A DNA stretch of 64,000 nucleotides from Cloacimonetes bacterium UBA5284 (GTDB lineage: Bacteria; Cloacimonadota; Cloacimonadia; Cloacimonadales; Cloacimonadaceae): positions 5,752 through 69,751 of the forward strand of contig DHSO01000024.1 in NCBI GenBank assembly GCA_002410505.1. The letters run 5' to 3'. The position numbers and the translations under genes are program-made. The notes under the pieces were generated by a model. It worked only from the letters and a program-made list of their open reading frames with translations. It was not told where the DNA came from and searched no databases. Within the stretch, counting starts at the first letter, position 1. Each line of letters begins with the position of its first letter. Positions 28,431 through 36,323 of this stretch are shown piece after piece.

Positions 28431-29099
28431 TTATAGCAAATCTGGTCTGCGGGTTTTGGTTAAAAGCTTTGCTTGGGCATTCGCCCATTCTTCGATTTTG
28501 CCGTGATTTCCACCGCGTAGCACTTCGGGAACAGTCTGCCCCATAAACACTTCAGGGCGTGTGTAACACGGAAATCCCAACATACCATGATAAAATGAAT
28601 CGCTGTGCGCGCTGGTGATGTCGCTCAAAACGCCTGTTTGCAGTCTTGCCACTCCGTCAATAAATACCTGTGCTGCCAACTCACCCCCACTCAGGACAAA
28701 ATCTCCCAAAGAGATCTCATCGGATACCGCAAGCCGGCGGATGCGTTGATCGATCTCTTTGTAATGTCCACAGATGAGGATTACATGGGCTTCTGTGGCA
28801 TAATCCAGTAGTATTTTCTGACTTAAGCGTCTTCCTTGAGGAGTGAAATAGATCACCGGTGCCGGCCCTTCTTTCAGATTTGCTTTGATCGCATCCCAAA
28901 GGGGCTGAGGCGTGGCAACCATCCCGGCAAAACCACCATAAGGATAATCGTCCGTTTGGTGATGCTTGTCCCGGCTGTAGGTCCGGATATCATCCAGTTT
29001 CACATCCAAGGCACCTTTTTGCAGCGCTCTGGCTACCATGCTGGTGTTCAAAAAACCGGTGAAAGCCTCCGGAAAGAGGCTAAGCACGCTAATTTTCAT
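28431..29099 (-). CDS. trmD: tRNA (guanine-N1)-methyltransferase
   Basis: 222 residues. The start MKISVLSLFPEAF is typical; an in-frame upstream extension only overlaps rimM. Knot-fold motifs include YPYGGFAGMV, YFTPQGRRLSQ, LICGHYKEIDQRI and the ISLGDFVLSGGELAA SAM site. It makes m1G37 in tRNAs reading CNN codons. The ATG lies inside the rimM stop region with no clear ribosome site, so translation is coupled. Confidence 0.96.
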   Translation of the reverse strand: MKISVLSLFPEAFTGFLNTSMVARALQKGALDVKLDDIRTYSRDKHHQTDDYPYGGFAGMVATPQPLWDAIKANLKEGPAPVIYFTPQGRRLSQKILLDYATEAHVILICGHYKEIDQRIRRLAVSDEISLGDFVLSGGELAAQVFIDGVARLQTGVLSDITSAHSDSFYHGMLGFPCYTRPEVFMGQTVPEVLRGGNHGKIEEWANAQAKLLTKTRRPDLL

Positions 29100-29637
29100 C
29101 ATCACAAGGAACCAGCACATTAGCTTCGAGGGCTAAGCCATTAGCTCGCAAGAGATCTTCCATATTGCGTAGAAAGATCACATCGCTGCCCGCTTCCCGG
29201 GGTGCCAGATAATGCTCCACATAGGGAACCAAAAGCTCTGTGTCCAAGGCTGTGGCTATCACCAGAACGTCTTGAGCACCATTGAAAAACACATCCACCA
29301 CACAACCCAGAAGGCTGTCTTCAAAGACCACGTCCAGCCCCTCAAGGCTGTCTTCTTGCTCATCTGTGTTTTCATCGGCGATGGCCAATATGGTTTCCCG
29401 GTGTAATTTGCGTTCTTCGGCTATGCCTTCTTCGGCAAAGCGCACAAATGTCTTCTTACCAATTTGCTTCCTATCACTGATAGTTACGTAAAACACTCTA
29501 TTTTCTTCAAAGATCAAATACAGATCAACAAGGTGATGAAAGGCCTCTTTGTATTCCGGCCGAATCATCACATGATGCCAATCTTCACTATCCTGTCCGC
29601 CCAGTCTGCCGATTCCGATTAGGTGAGGGGCAGTCAT
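29089..29637 (-). CDS. rimM: Ribosome maturation factor RimM (divergent)
   Basis: 182 residues. Position between khpA and trmD and the two-domain outline identify it. The N-terminal beta-barrel begins IGIGRLGGQD rather than the usual IGKIxGxHGLKG, while the C-terminal PRC-barrel half (EGLDVVFEDSLLGCVVDVF, VLVIATALDTELLVPYVEHY) is recognisable. RimM aids 30S assembly near S19. The ATG directly follows the khpA stop. Confidence 0.85.
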   Translation of the reverse strand: MTAPHLIGIGRLGGQDSEDWHHVMIRPEYKEAFHHLVDLYLIFEENRVFYVTISDRKQIGKKTFVRFAEEGIAEERKLHRETILAIADENTDEQEDSLEGLDVVFEDSLLGCVVDVFFNGAQDVLVIATALDTELLVPYVEHYLAPREAGSDVIFLRNMEDLLRANGLALEANVLVPCDDEN

Positions 29638-29868
29638 TTACTCAATAATTTCCAGTTCTGCTCGCTTCCCTTGTTTGGTAGATACAGCGTTGATGATGGT
29701 ACGGATCGCTCCGGCTGTACGCCCACGTTTTCCAATTACCTTACCAATGTCGCTTTTTGCTACGCGAAGTTCATAAATAGTGACTTTTCCGCCACTGATC
29801 TCGGTGATAGACACTTCACTGGGATCGTCCACAAGAGCTTTAACCATAAATTCAATGAGATCTTTCAT
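29638..29868 (-). CDS. khpA: KH-domain RNA-binding protein KhpA
   Basis: 76 residues: LIEFMVKALVDDPSEV, then the KH GxxG loop within GKVIGKRGRTAGAIRTIINA. A small RNA chaperone found between rpsP and rimM in many bacteria; it partners with KhpB/Jag. Stop and the next start are directly adjacent. Confidence 0.96.
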   Translation of the reverse strand: MKDLIEFMVKALVDDPSEVSITEISGGKVTIYELRVAKSDIGKVIGKRGRTAGAIRTIINAVSTKQGKRAELEIIE

Positions 29869-29892
29869 GCATCACCTCGGTTTCTGTGTGAA

Positions 29893-30168
29893 TTATTCGG
29901 GTTTCGCGATTTTGCGCTCGTGCCAGATCTGCAAGATACCGGCTTTGCGCAACAGAGAGCGTACTGTATCAGTGGGTTGTGCGCCCACGGAGAGCCAGTA
30001 AATCGCGCGTTCTGTTTCGATGTTAATCTTGGAAGGATCCGGTTTGGGGTCGTACCAACCCACGCATTCCAGATATTTACCAACTTGTTTCACGCGGGAA
30101 TCCACGGCTACAATTCGGTAAAAAGGCTGATCACCAGCCCCCATCCGTCTCAGTCTCAGCTTGACCAT
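29893..30168 (-). CDS. rpsP: 30S ribosomal protein S16
   Basis: 91 residues. MVKLRLRRMGAGDQPFYRIV and VDSRVKQVGKYLECVGWYDP are characteristic, as is the central YWLSVGAQPTDTVRSLL. First gene of the ribosomal block. An AAGGAG site precedes the ATG. Confidence 0.97.
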   Translation of the reverse strand: MVKLRLRRMGAGDQPFYRIVAVDSRVKQVGKYLECVGWYDPKPDPSKINIETERAIYWLSVGAQPTDTVRSLLRKAGILQIWHERKIAKPE

Positions 30169-30186
30169 TATTTCTCCTTGCTAATT

Positions 30187-30260
30187 ATCACATAAGTTTG
30201 TTCTATGTTTAAGCATCTTTTTTTGGGATGCCGTTTCCGTCAAGGAAAAAATCGCAACAT
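30187..30260 (-). promoter_or_regulatory. Candidate promoter region of the rpsP operon
   Basis: On the minus strand TTAAAC, 17 nt, GATAAT stands just upstream of the rpsP ribosome site, and TTGACG occurs further upstream. A GCATCCC-A7-GATGC hairpin lies between them. The actual start site cannot be chosen by eye. Confidence 0.3.
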
Positions 30261-30401
30261 TTTACGAGGAGGCAAGTTGAGCAGATGTTCGAAGCCACGC
30301 TTGCCGAGTAGTGGGGTATAATGTGATCCGCAAAACTTTCCTCCCGGAGCTCAAACAGAGGCAGAGCAAGATTTTTCCATCATGGATAAAGGAAAGAAAA
30401 C

Positions 30402-31286
30402 TTATTTCAACAAAATGTCCCACATACTCAGTGGAATACTGCCCAGATACTCATAGGGTGCTTCAATATCCATCCCCATTGCCTCGATCAGAATCTTACC
30501 TTTCACTTCATAGTTCACTTCACCCGTGAAGATTCCCTTCAAGGCACCGGATACACTTCTCAGGTTTGCCAGCTCAAAGACCATACTGCCGTCTTTATAG
30601 AAAACGTGTTCGGTGAAACTCAACTGATTCTTCAGATTTCCGGTTCCCACTTTTTTCCCGTTGATAAATATCTCGGCGGGAAAGCCCTTCAGGTTGAAGC
30701 TAAAGCCGTAGGGATTGAGCAGGATAAAATCTGCCTTCAGGATGGATTTGCCCAGTCCATAGTCGTCCACATAGCTGCGGGACAATTTGAACATATCCTG
30801 TCCGCCGGCCTTCAGACTGGGGATCACCTTCATCAAGTGCTCTTTCACCGGCAGACTGTAGGAATCCTCAAAATCAAATTTCTTCGAGATCCCCATTGCT
30901 CTGCCTTCGCCTCTTGCAGCGATGAAGAACAGCAAGTCGTGATTGATACTGCTTACCATAGCTATCATGGGGCGGGTCTGTACCAGTAAATCAAAATCCA
31001 GATTAATGCTCTTTTTGGCCGGCAAATCCAGTTCTTTGCCCAAGCTTGCCGTTCCCACTCTTTCCCGATTCATATCCAACAGGTCCAGATTCAGCCGTTT
31101 GAGCCGAATTGCATAGGAATTGGGATTCTTCACGATGATGGATACACTCAATTCGCTACGATCCACCGAGATGGATTTCACTTTCAGATCCTGAATCTTT
31201 ACTACTTCCGGTGTTTTGAAAAAAAAGCGGCAGGAACCCAAAAGCATAGTCAAAAGAACCAGCATAAACACATTGAATCGTTTCAT
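30402..31286 (-). CDS. LEA type 2 (WHy domain)-like lipoprotein
   Basis: 294 residues from the ATG at 31286, which overlaps the asnB stop as ATGA; an earlier in-frame start gives a poor signal. Lipobox LLGSC (Cys about 19). Two LEA_2/WHy-like beta domains follow: IQDLKVKSISVDRSELSVSI with NPNSYAIRLKRLN (about 30-120), and ILKADFILLNPYGFSFNLKG (about 170-260). The N-P-x-x-(Y/F) motif in each is typical. Such proteins are linked to desiccation or envelope stress; function here is unknown. A second copy within one protein suggests internal duplication. Confidence 0.82.
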   Translation of the reverse strand: MKRFNVFMLVLLTMLLGSCRFFFKTPEVVKIQDLKVKSISVDRSELSVSIIVKNPNSYAIRLKRLNLDLLDMNRERVGTASLGKELDLPAKKSINLDFDLLVQTRPMIAMVSSINHDLLFFIAARGEGRAMGISKKFDFEDSYSLPVKEHLMKVIPSLKAGGQDMFKLSRSYVDDYGLGKSILKADFILLNPYGFSFNLKGFPAEIFINGKKVGTGNLKNQLSFTEHVFYKDGSMVFELANLRSVSGALKGIFTGEVNYEVKGKILIEAMGMDIEAPYEYLGSIPLSMWDILLK

Positions 31287-33256
31287 TTTGTATCTCCAAA
31301 CACTCTGAACCACAATTCCAGTGAGATTACATTGAACAGCATTTCAGCATCCCGTGAGTTTCCTTGTAGATAACCGCGCCAACGCTTATGAATATCCGGC
31401 AGATTCCAGATGCCCCGCCGACGGAATTCCGCACTGTACAGGATGTCTTCCACAAAGCTTTTCAGTGGACCCTTGAACCAATTGTTATAGAAGGGGCTGC
31501 CAAAGATTCCTTTGTCCTTGCGGGAAGAAATCTCCGAGGGAACACATTCTTTCAGCGCCTTGCGGTGCAGTATTTTGCGATAGGGTGGCCGGATCTTGTA
31601 TGAGGCGGGCAAGCTAAAGACAAATTCCACCAAATCGTGATCCAGAAACGGTACTCTGCTTTCCACGCTATGCCCCATGCTCATGCGGTCCTCAAAGTGC
31701 AAAAGGGTTTGCAGGGATGTAGTGTGCATCATGTTATACAAAAAATTTGCCAGCCTGGACGCGGGAATATTGCCGATGCGGCGCAGCAATTTGCCCCCGG
31801 CTTCGTCTCCGGCTTCATTCACAAAGTCCCGATGGAAGGGTTCAAAGCGATAATAGCGAGATTCCAGGTCATAGAGTGTAGATTCGGGCATCATGGTACT
31901 CATCATGATCTTGCCAAAATCCCCCATTGCCTTCACAGGATTTTTACTGAGAAAGTGTCCGATCTCGCGGCCGAAACTGTGTAGCTTGAACTGCCGCAGC
32001 AGATCGGCAAAGTAGCGATAAGTGGCGTGACGGTAACCCCCGGAAATCTCGTCTGAACCTTGACCCGAAAGCAGCACTTTTATCCCTTCCTGTCTGGTTT
32101 TCTTCATCAGAGCATATTGGCTCACAAAACCTGATGCGACCGGCAGATCGTTCAGCCAGATCGCTTTTTGCCACCACGCCATGGCATCATCAGCGCCCGG
32201 TGAGATGTAGTTGGTCTGAACCCCGGTATGCGCGGCTATAATCTCGATATATGGCCGTTCATCATAGACCGGGTCATCGTCGTAATACACTGAAAAAGTG
32301 CGCAGTTGATAAGGCAGCATCCGCGAGGCGGAGCACACTATGGCGCCGGAATCCATTCCTCCCGACAGCGAAGCTGCCACCGGGACATCACTGCGTAACT
32401 GGAGCTTGAGGCTCTTCAAAAAGAGATCATGATAGCGTTCTTTTGCTTCATCGAAGCTCAAAGCGCTTTTTTCAAAATGCCGGATATCCAGATGGTAATA
32501 CTCCTTGATATGGATGTTTCCCTGCTCCACAATCATTATGTGGCCCGGCTTGAGGACATGAATCTCCTGCCAATAGGTTTCGTCGTCATACACCAAAAGA
32601 GAATTTACTTTCATACTGCGCCAGATCATCGCCGTATTCAAATCGCGCTTGATGGGGCTTTGTAAAAGCTGTTTCATCTCAGAGCCCCAATATAGCATAT
32701 CGCCCACACGGCAGTAATAGAAGGGCTTTACGCCATAACGGTCCCGGCTCATAAACAAGCGTTGGCGGCGGGGATCCCAGATACTGAATGCCCACATTCC
32801 GATGAATTTGTGCACACATTCATCCCCCCAGGCATGATAGGCTTTGATGATCACCTCAGTATCGCTATGACTGAAAAATCGGTAATCCATGCTCTGCAGC
32901 TCTGCTCTCAATTGCATATGATTGTAGATTTCTCCATTGAAGATGATCGCCAGCTCCAGTTTCTCATCGTACATGGGCTGATGACCGCTTTCATGCAGTT
33001 CCACCGTGGGCAGACGACGAAAGCCGAAGCCCAATTGCGCCGTTCCTGCTCCCGAGCATTCATGCATATGTTCTTTCACTTCCGCGCTGCTGTCTTTCCC
33101 GCAATAGGACATCACCCGTTTGCGGGGGATATCCCACAAGAGATATCCTTCATCATCAGGGCCGCGGTGGACGATCTGCCCCGTCATGTTTTTCAGGGTT
33201 TCAAAATCTATGGCTTGTCTATTGCTGATGCTTACTATTCCGGCAATTCCGCACAT
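31283..33256 (-). CDS. asnB: Asparagine synthase (glutamine-hydrolysing)
   Basis: 657 residues. N-terminal class II glutaminase starting MCGIAGIV with nucleophile Cys2, and FNGEIYNHMQLR; C-terminal synthetase with the PP-loop SLSGGMDSGAIV. It converts aspartate to asparagine with ATP. AsnB paralogs in envelope clusters amidate surface glycans, but here neighbours (LEA lipoprotein, HAD, RsmI) give no such hint. The stop overlaps the LEA-like start. Confidence 0.95.
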   Translation of the reverse strand: MCGIAGIVSISNRQAIDFETLKNMTGQIVHRGPDDEGYLLWDIPRKRVMSYCGKDSSAEVKEHMHECSGAGTAQLGFGFRRLPTVELHESGHQPMYDEKLELAIIFNGEIYNHMQLRAELQSMDYRFFSHSDTEVIIKAYHAWGDECVHKFIGMWAFSIWDPRRQRLFMSRDRYGVKPFYYCRVGDMLYWGSEMKQLLQSPIKRDLNTAMIWRSMKVNSLLVYDDETYWQEIHVLKPGHIMIVEQGNIHIKEYYHLDIRHFEKSALSFDEAKERYHDLFLKSLKLQLRSDVPVAASLSGGMDSGAIVCSASRMLPYQLRTFSVYYDDDPVYDERPYIEIIAAHTGVQTNYISPGADDAMAWWQKAIWLNDLPVASGFVSQYALMKKTRQEGIKVLLSGQGSDEISGGYRHATYRYFADLLRQFKLHSFGREIGHFLSKNPVKAMGDFGKIMMSTMMPESTLYDLESRYYRFEPFHRDFVNEAGDEAGGKLLRRIGNIPASRLANFLYNMMHTTSLQTLLHFEDRMSMGHSVESRVPFLDHDLVEFVFSLPASYKIRPPYRKILHRKALKECVPSEISSRKDKGIFGSPFYNNWFKGPLKSFVEDILYSAEFRRRGIWNLPDIHKRWRGYLQGNSRDAEMLFNVISLELWFRVFGDTK

Positions 33257-33387
33257 TGCTATACTCCTTGTTCCTATTAGTCCAATAGCTCTTCGAGGGA
33301 AATTCAGTCAAGACAAAATTACCCGAGCTCCGGTCTTTAAACGCCACCCTGCCTGCGAGATACTAAGAGGCCGGATGTTGAAGACCG

Positions 33388-34029
33388 CTAAGAATCCTGA
33401 AATGACCTCATCAGTTCCACAATCTGCCCGGGGCTGTCTACCAGATAGTCCGGATCTTTTCCTGCCAGCAAATCTGTGGTGTGAAAACCCCAGCTCACGG
33501 AAATTATGCGCAAGCCACATTTGTGGGCGGAGGCGATGTCCCGAATCTCATCTCCCACATAGATCAGTCTTTCTCTGTTCAGCGCGTGCTTTTTGATCTT
33601 TCTGTTGATGCTTTTATGCTTTTTCAGGATTCCGGATGTACCCTCTACCCAGTTAAATTGATCCAATTGATGTTGTTCCAGAAAGTGCTTTACATTCTCT
33701 GTGCTGTTCGAGCTCAACAGCGCCATCTCACAGCCCATGTCTTTGAGTTGATCCAGCATATCGCGTATTCCGGGAAAGGGCTCCAATTCATGCAATAAAT
33801 GTCGGTAATCCACCAGTGCCGCCGATATCAGGCGGGGTATCTTGTAAAAGGGAATCCTCAGATACTTCATCGCCTGGGGAATACTCATAGAGCGTAATTT
33901 TACCACATCGTCGTCACTCAGCTTTCTTATATTGAATGCCGGAGCCAGATTGTTGGCAATCCTCAAGGCCAAATGTATGGAATCCGCAATCGTGCCGTCA
34001 AAATCGAAGAGCAGAAAAGGGAGGCTCAT
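33388..34029 (-). CDS. HAD-family hydrolase (phosphoglycolate phosphatase-like)
   Basis: 213 residues. HAD motif I FDFDGTIADS at the N-terminus, motif II in MALLSSNSTENV, motif III Lys in the HKSINRKIKKH region and motif IV VGDEIRDIASAHKCG. The helical cap between about 15 and 85 fits subclass I phosphatases. Substrate unknown. It overlaps rsmI by 4 nt. Confidence 0.9.
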   Translation of the reverse strand: MSLPFLLFDFDGTIADSIHLALRIANNLAPAFNIRKLSDDDVVKLRSMSIPQAMKYLRIPFYKIPRLISAALVDYRHLLHELEPFPGIRDMLDQLKDMGCEMALLSSNSTENVKHFLEQHQLDQFNWVEGTSGILKKHKSINRKIKKHALNRERLIYVGDEIRDIASAHKCGLRIISVSWGFHTTDLLAGKDPDYLVDSPGQIVELMRSFQDS

Positions 34030-34853
34030 CTACGCTGCTCCAATACAAAGGCATAAGCTCTGTTTTTGCTGACACCAAAACGCTGTGCCAAATCTGCGGC
34101 CAGTTCCCGACTCTTTTTTCCCTTTGCTTCGGCGACCAGGCGGATCGCTTCCTCATTGGGAAAATCAATCTGCGGCTCTTCCGCCCCATCAATTACTATT
34201 ACGAACTCCCCTTTTTCGGTGATATCGTAGTTTGCCAGCAAATCTTCCAATATACCCCGAACGCATTCTTCATGCAGTTTGGATATCTCGCGGGCAATCG
34301 CGATCCTCCGGCGGGGAAAGAAAGGCAGCATATCCTCCAGACTGGCCTTCAGATGATGCACGCTCTCATATACGATGCTGGGAAAAGGATAGTGCGCGAT
34401 CTGCGTTAATATCGCTTCTCGAGCCTTGCTTTTAGCCGGCAGAAAGCCGATGAATTGAAAAGCGGATGTGCTGAATCCCGAGATACTCAGCGCCGGCACA
34501 AAAGCTGTGGCGCCGGGTAATGCCTGCACCGTATATTGATGCTTTACAGCCTCTGCCACCAACAGCTGAGCGGGATCGGATATGGCTGGCGAACCGGCGT
34601 CCGACACCACTGCGATGTCTTCTCCTTTATCCAAATGCTCAAATATCACTTTTTCGCGGCTGCGTTCATTGAACTTGTGAAAACTCAATAGCTTGGGAAT
34701 GGAAATTTCGTATTGAGAAAGCAAAAAAGCCGTCTTGCGAGTGTCTTCACAGGCAATCAGGCTTACTTGTTTTAAGGTATCAAGCGCTCTCAGGGTGATA
34801 TCTCCCAGGTTTCCTATCGGAACCGGAACAAGATATATCACCCCAGCGCGCAT
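34026..34853 (-). CDS. rsmI: 16S rRNA (cytidine-2'-O)-methyltransferase RsmI
   Basis: 275 residues. LVPVPIGNLGDITLRAL, LIACEDTRKTAFLL and VSDAGSPAISDPAQLLV are the family signatures; ALPGATAFVPALSISGF and FIGFLPAKS follow. SAM-dependent ribose methylation at C1402 of 16S rRNA. The C-terminal helical tail LVAEAKGKKSRELAADLAQR is typical. Confidence 0.96.
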   Translation of the reverse strand: MRAGVIYLVPVPIGNLGDITLRALDTLKQVSLIACEDTRKTAFLLSQYEISIPKLLSFHKFNERSREKVIFEHLDKGEDIAVVSDAGSPAISDPAQLLVAEAVKHQYTVQALPGATAFVPALSISGFSTSAFQFIGFLPAKSKAREAILTQIAHYPFPSIVYESVHHLKASLEDMLPFFPRRRIAIAREISKLHEECVRGILEDLLANYDITEKGEFVIVIDGAEEPQIDFPNEEAIRLVAEAKGKKSRELAADLAQRFGVSKNRAYAFVLEQRR

Positions 34854-34865
34854 TATATATTCAAG

Positions 34866-36059
34866 CTATTTTATGAGGCCAAGTTCTTTGCCGACCTTGA
34901 TGAAAGCGGCAACGGTTTTATCCAGATCTTCGCGGCTGTGCGCGGCGGAAAGCTGTACCCGAATGCGGGCCTTGCCCTTGGGCACCACGGGATACACGAA
35001 ACCGATCACATACACGCCTTCTTTGAGCAGCATGTCTGCCATCTTTATGGCCAATGGCGCGTCGTACAGCATCACCGGTACAATGGCAGTGTTGCCGGGA
35101 ACGATGTCAAAACCTGCGTCTATCATCTTGGCACGGAAATACTTGGCATTGTCCCAAACCTTGTCTCTCAGTTCTGTAGATTTGCTCAGCAATTCCAACG
35201 CTTTCAGCGTAGCACCTACAATCGCAGGAGCCAATGTGTTTGAAAACAGATAGGGGCGGCTGCGTTGGCGTAGCAATTCGATGATCTCTTTGCGACCGCT
35301 GGTGCAGCCACCATTGCCACCACCCATGGCTTTACCGAAGGTAGTGGTGATGATGTCCACTCTGTCTTGCACGCCAAATTGCTCGGGAGTACCACGCCCG
35401 GTTTTGCCGATGTAACCGGTGGCATGACTGTCGTCTACCATCACCAAAGCGTCGTATTTATCCGCCAGATTGCAGATCTCGTCCAGCTTTGCCATATCTC
35501 CATCCATGGAGAACACGCCGTCTGTGCAGATCAGGCGATACTTCATGTTTTGAGCATCCTTCAGATGCTCTTCCAGCTCTTGCATATTGGAGTGTTTGTA
35601 GCGATATCGTTTGGCTTTGCACAGGCGAACGCCATCGATGATGGAGGCATGATTCAACTCGTCTGAGATCAAGGCGCTGTCTTCACCCAAAAGTGGTTCA
35701 AATACTCCGCCATTGGCATCGAAACAGGCAGCATAAAGAATGGTGTCTTCAGTGCCCAAAAACTTACTTACGGCATTTTCCAGATCTTTGTGGATCTGCT
35801 GAGTGCCACAGATAAAGCGTACGGAAGCAAGGCCATAACCCCAGTCGTTCATGATATCCTGAGAGCCCTTGATCACTTCGGGATGGTTGCCCAGCCCCAG
35901 ATAGTTGTTCGCGCAGAAGTTTAGCGCTTTCACGCCACCGGTAACCCCGATGGATGCGCCTTGGGGAGTGGTAAGGATACGTTCGTTTTTGTACAGTCCT
36001 TGTTCTTTTAGCTCCGCAAAGAGCTTTTGCAGATCGGTTTTCATCTTGTTGTAAGCCAT
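34866..36059 (-). CDS. kbl: Glycine C-acetyltransferase (2-amino-3-ketobutyrate CoA ligase)
   Basis: 397 residues, PLP fold type I alpha-oxoamine synthase. LNFCANNYLGLGNHPEVI, FICGTQQIHKDLENAVSKFL, the Asp in VMVDDSHATGYIGKTGRGTP and the PLP lysine in TTFGKAMGGGNGG are visible. It converts 2-amino-3-ketobutyrate and CoA to glycine and acetyl-CoA during threonine breakdown, fitting an amino-acid fermenter. The usual partner threonine dehydrogenase is not in the window. BioF is a near relative, but the sequence is closer to Kbl. GGGAGA lies upstream of the ATG. Confidence 0.92.
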   Translation of the reverse strand: MAYNKMKTDLQKLFAELKEQGLYKNERILTTPQGASIGVTGGVKALNFCANNYLGLGNHPEVIKGSQDIMNDWGYGLASVRFICGTQQIHKDLENAVSKFLGTEDTILYAACFDANGGVFEPLLGEDSALISDELNHASIIDGVRLCKAKRYRYKHSNMQELEEHLKDAQNMKYRLICTDGVFSMDGDMAKLDEICNLADKYDALVMVDDSHATGYIGKTGRGTPEQFGVQDRVDIITTTFGKAMGGGNGGCTSGRKEIIELLRQRSRPYLFSNTLAPAIVGATLKALELLSKSTELRDKVWDNAKYFRAKMIDAGFDIVPGNTAIVPVMLYDAPLAIKMADMLLKEGVYVIGFVYPVVPKGKARIRVQLSAAHSREDLDKTVAAFIKVGKELGLIK

Positions 36060-36323
36060 TGGTTCTCCCTTGTATAAATTGATTCATTATTTGGGAGCAT
36101 GATTTCCCTCCGGCACAATTACGTCAATAGAAATATGCTCCTCCGCCCCATTCGGATCTCTCTGCCCATCTCCTGCGGCAGGCGTCCCCCTCAGAAATAT
36201 CCACAGCAAAGCTTTATCGAAATCTTTTTTATAACAGAACACCATTCAACAAATGAATTTAATGTCAAGCTGGAATAGAACTTGCTTCATTTATTGTCGA
36301 CATTTTCGCTTCCGGGAGGTTCC

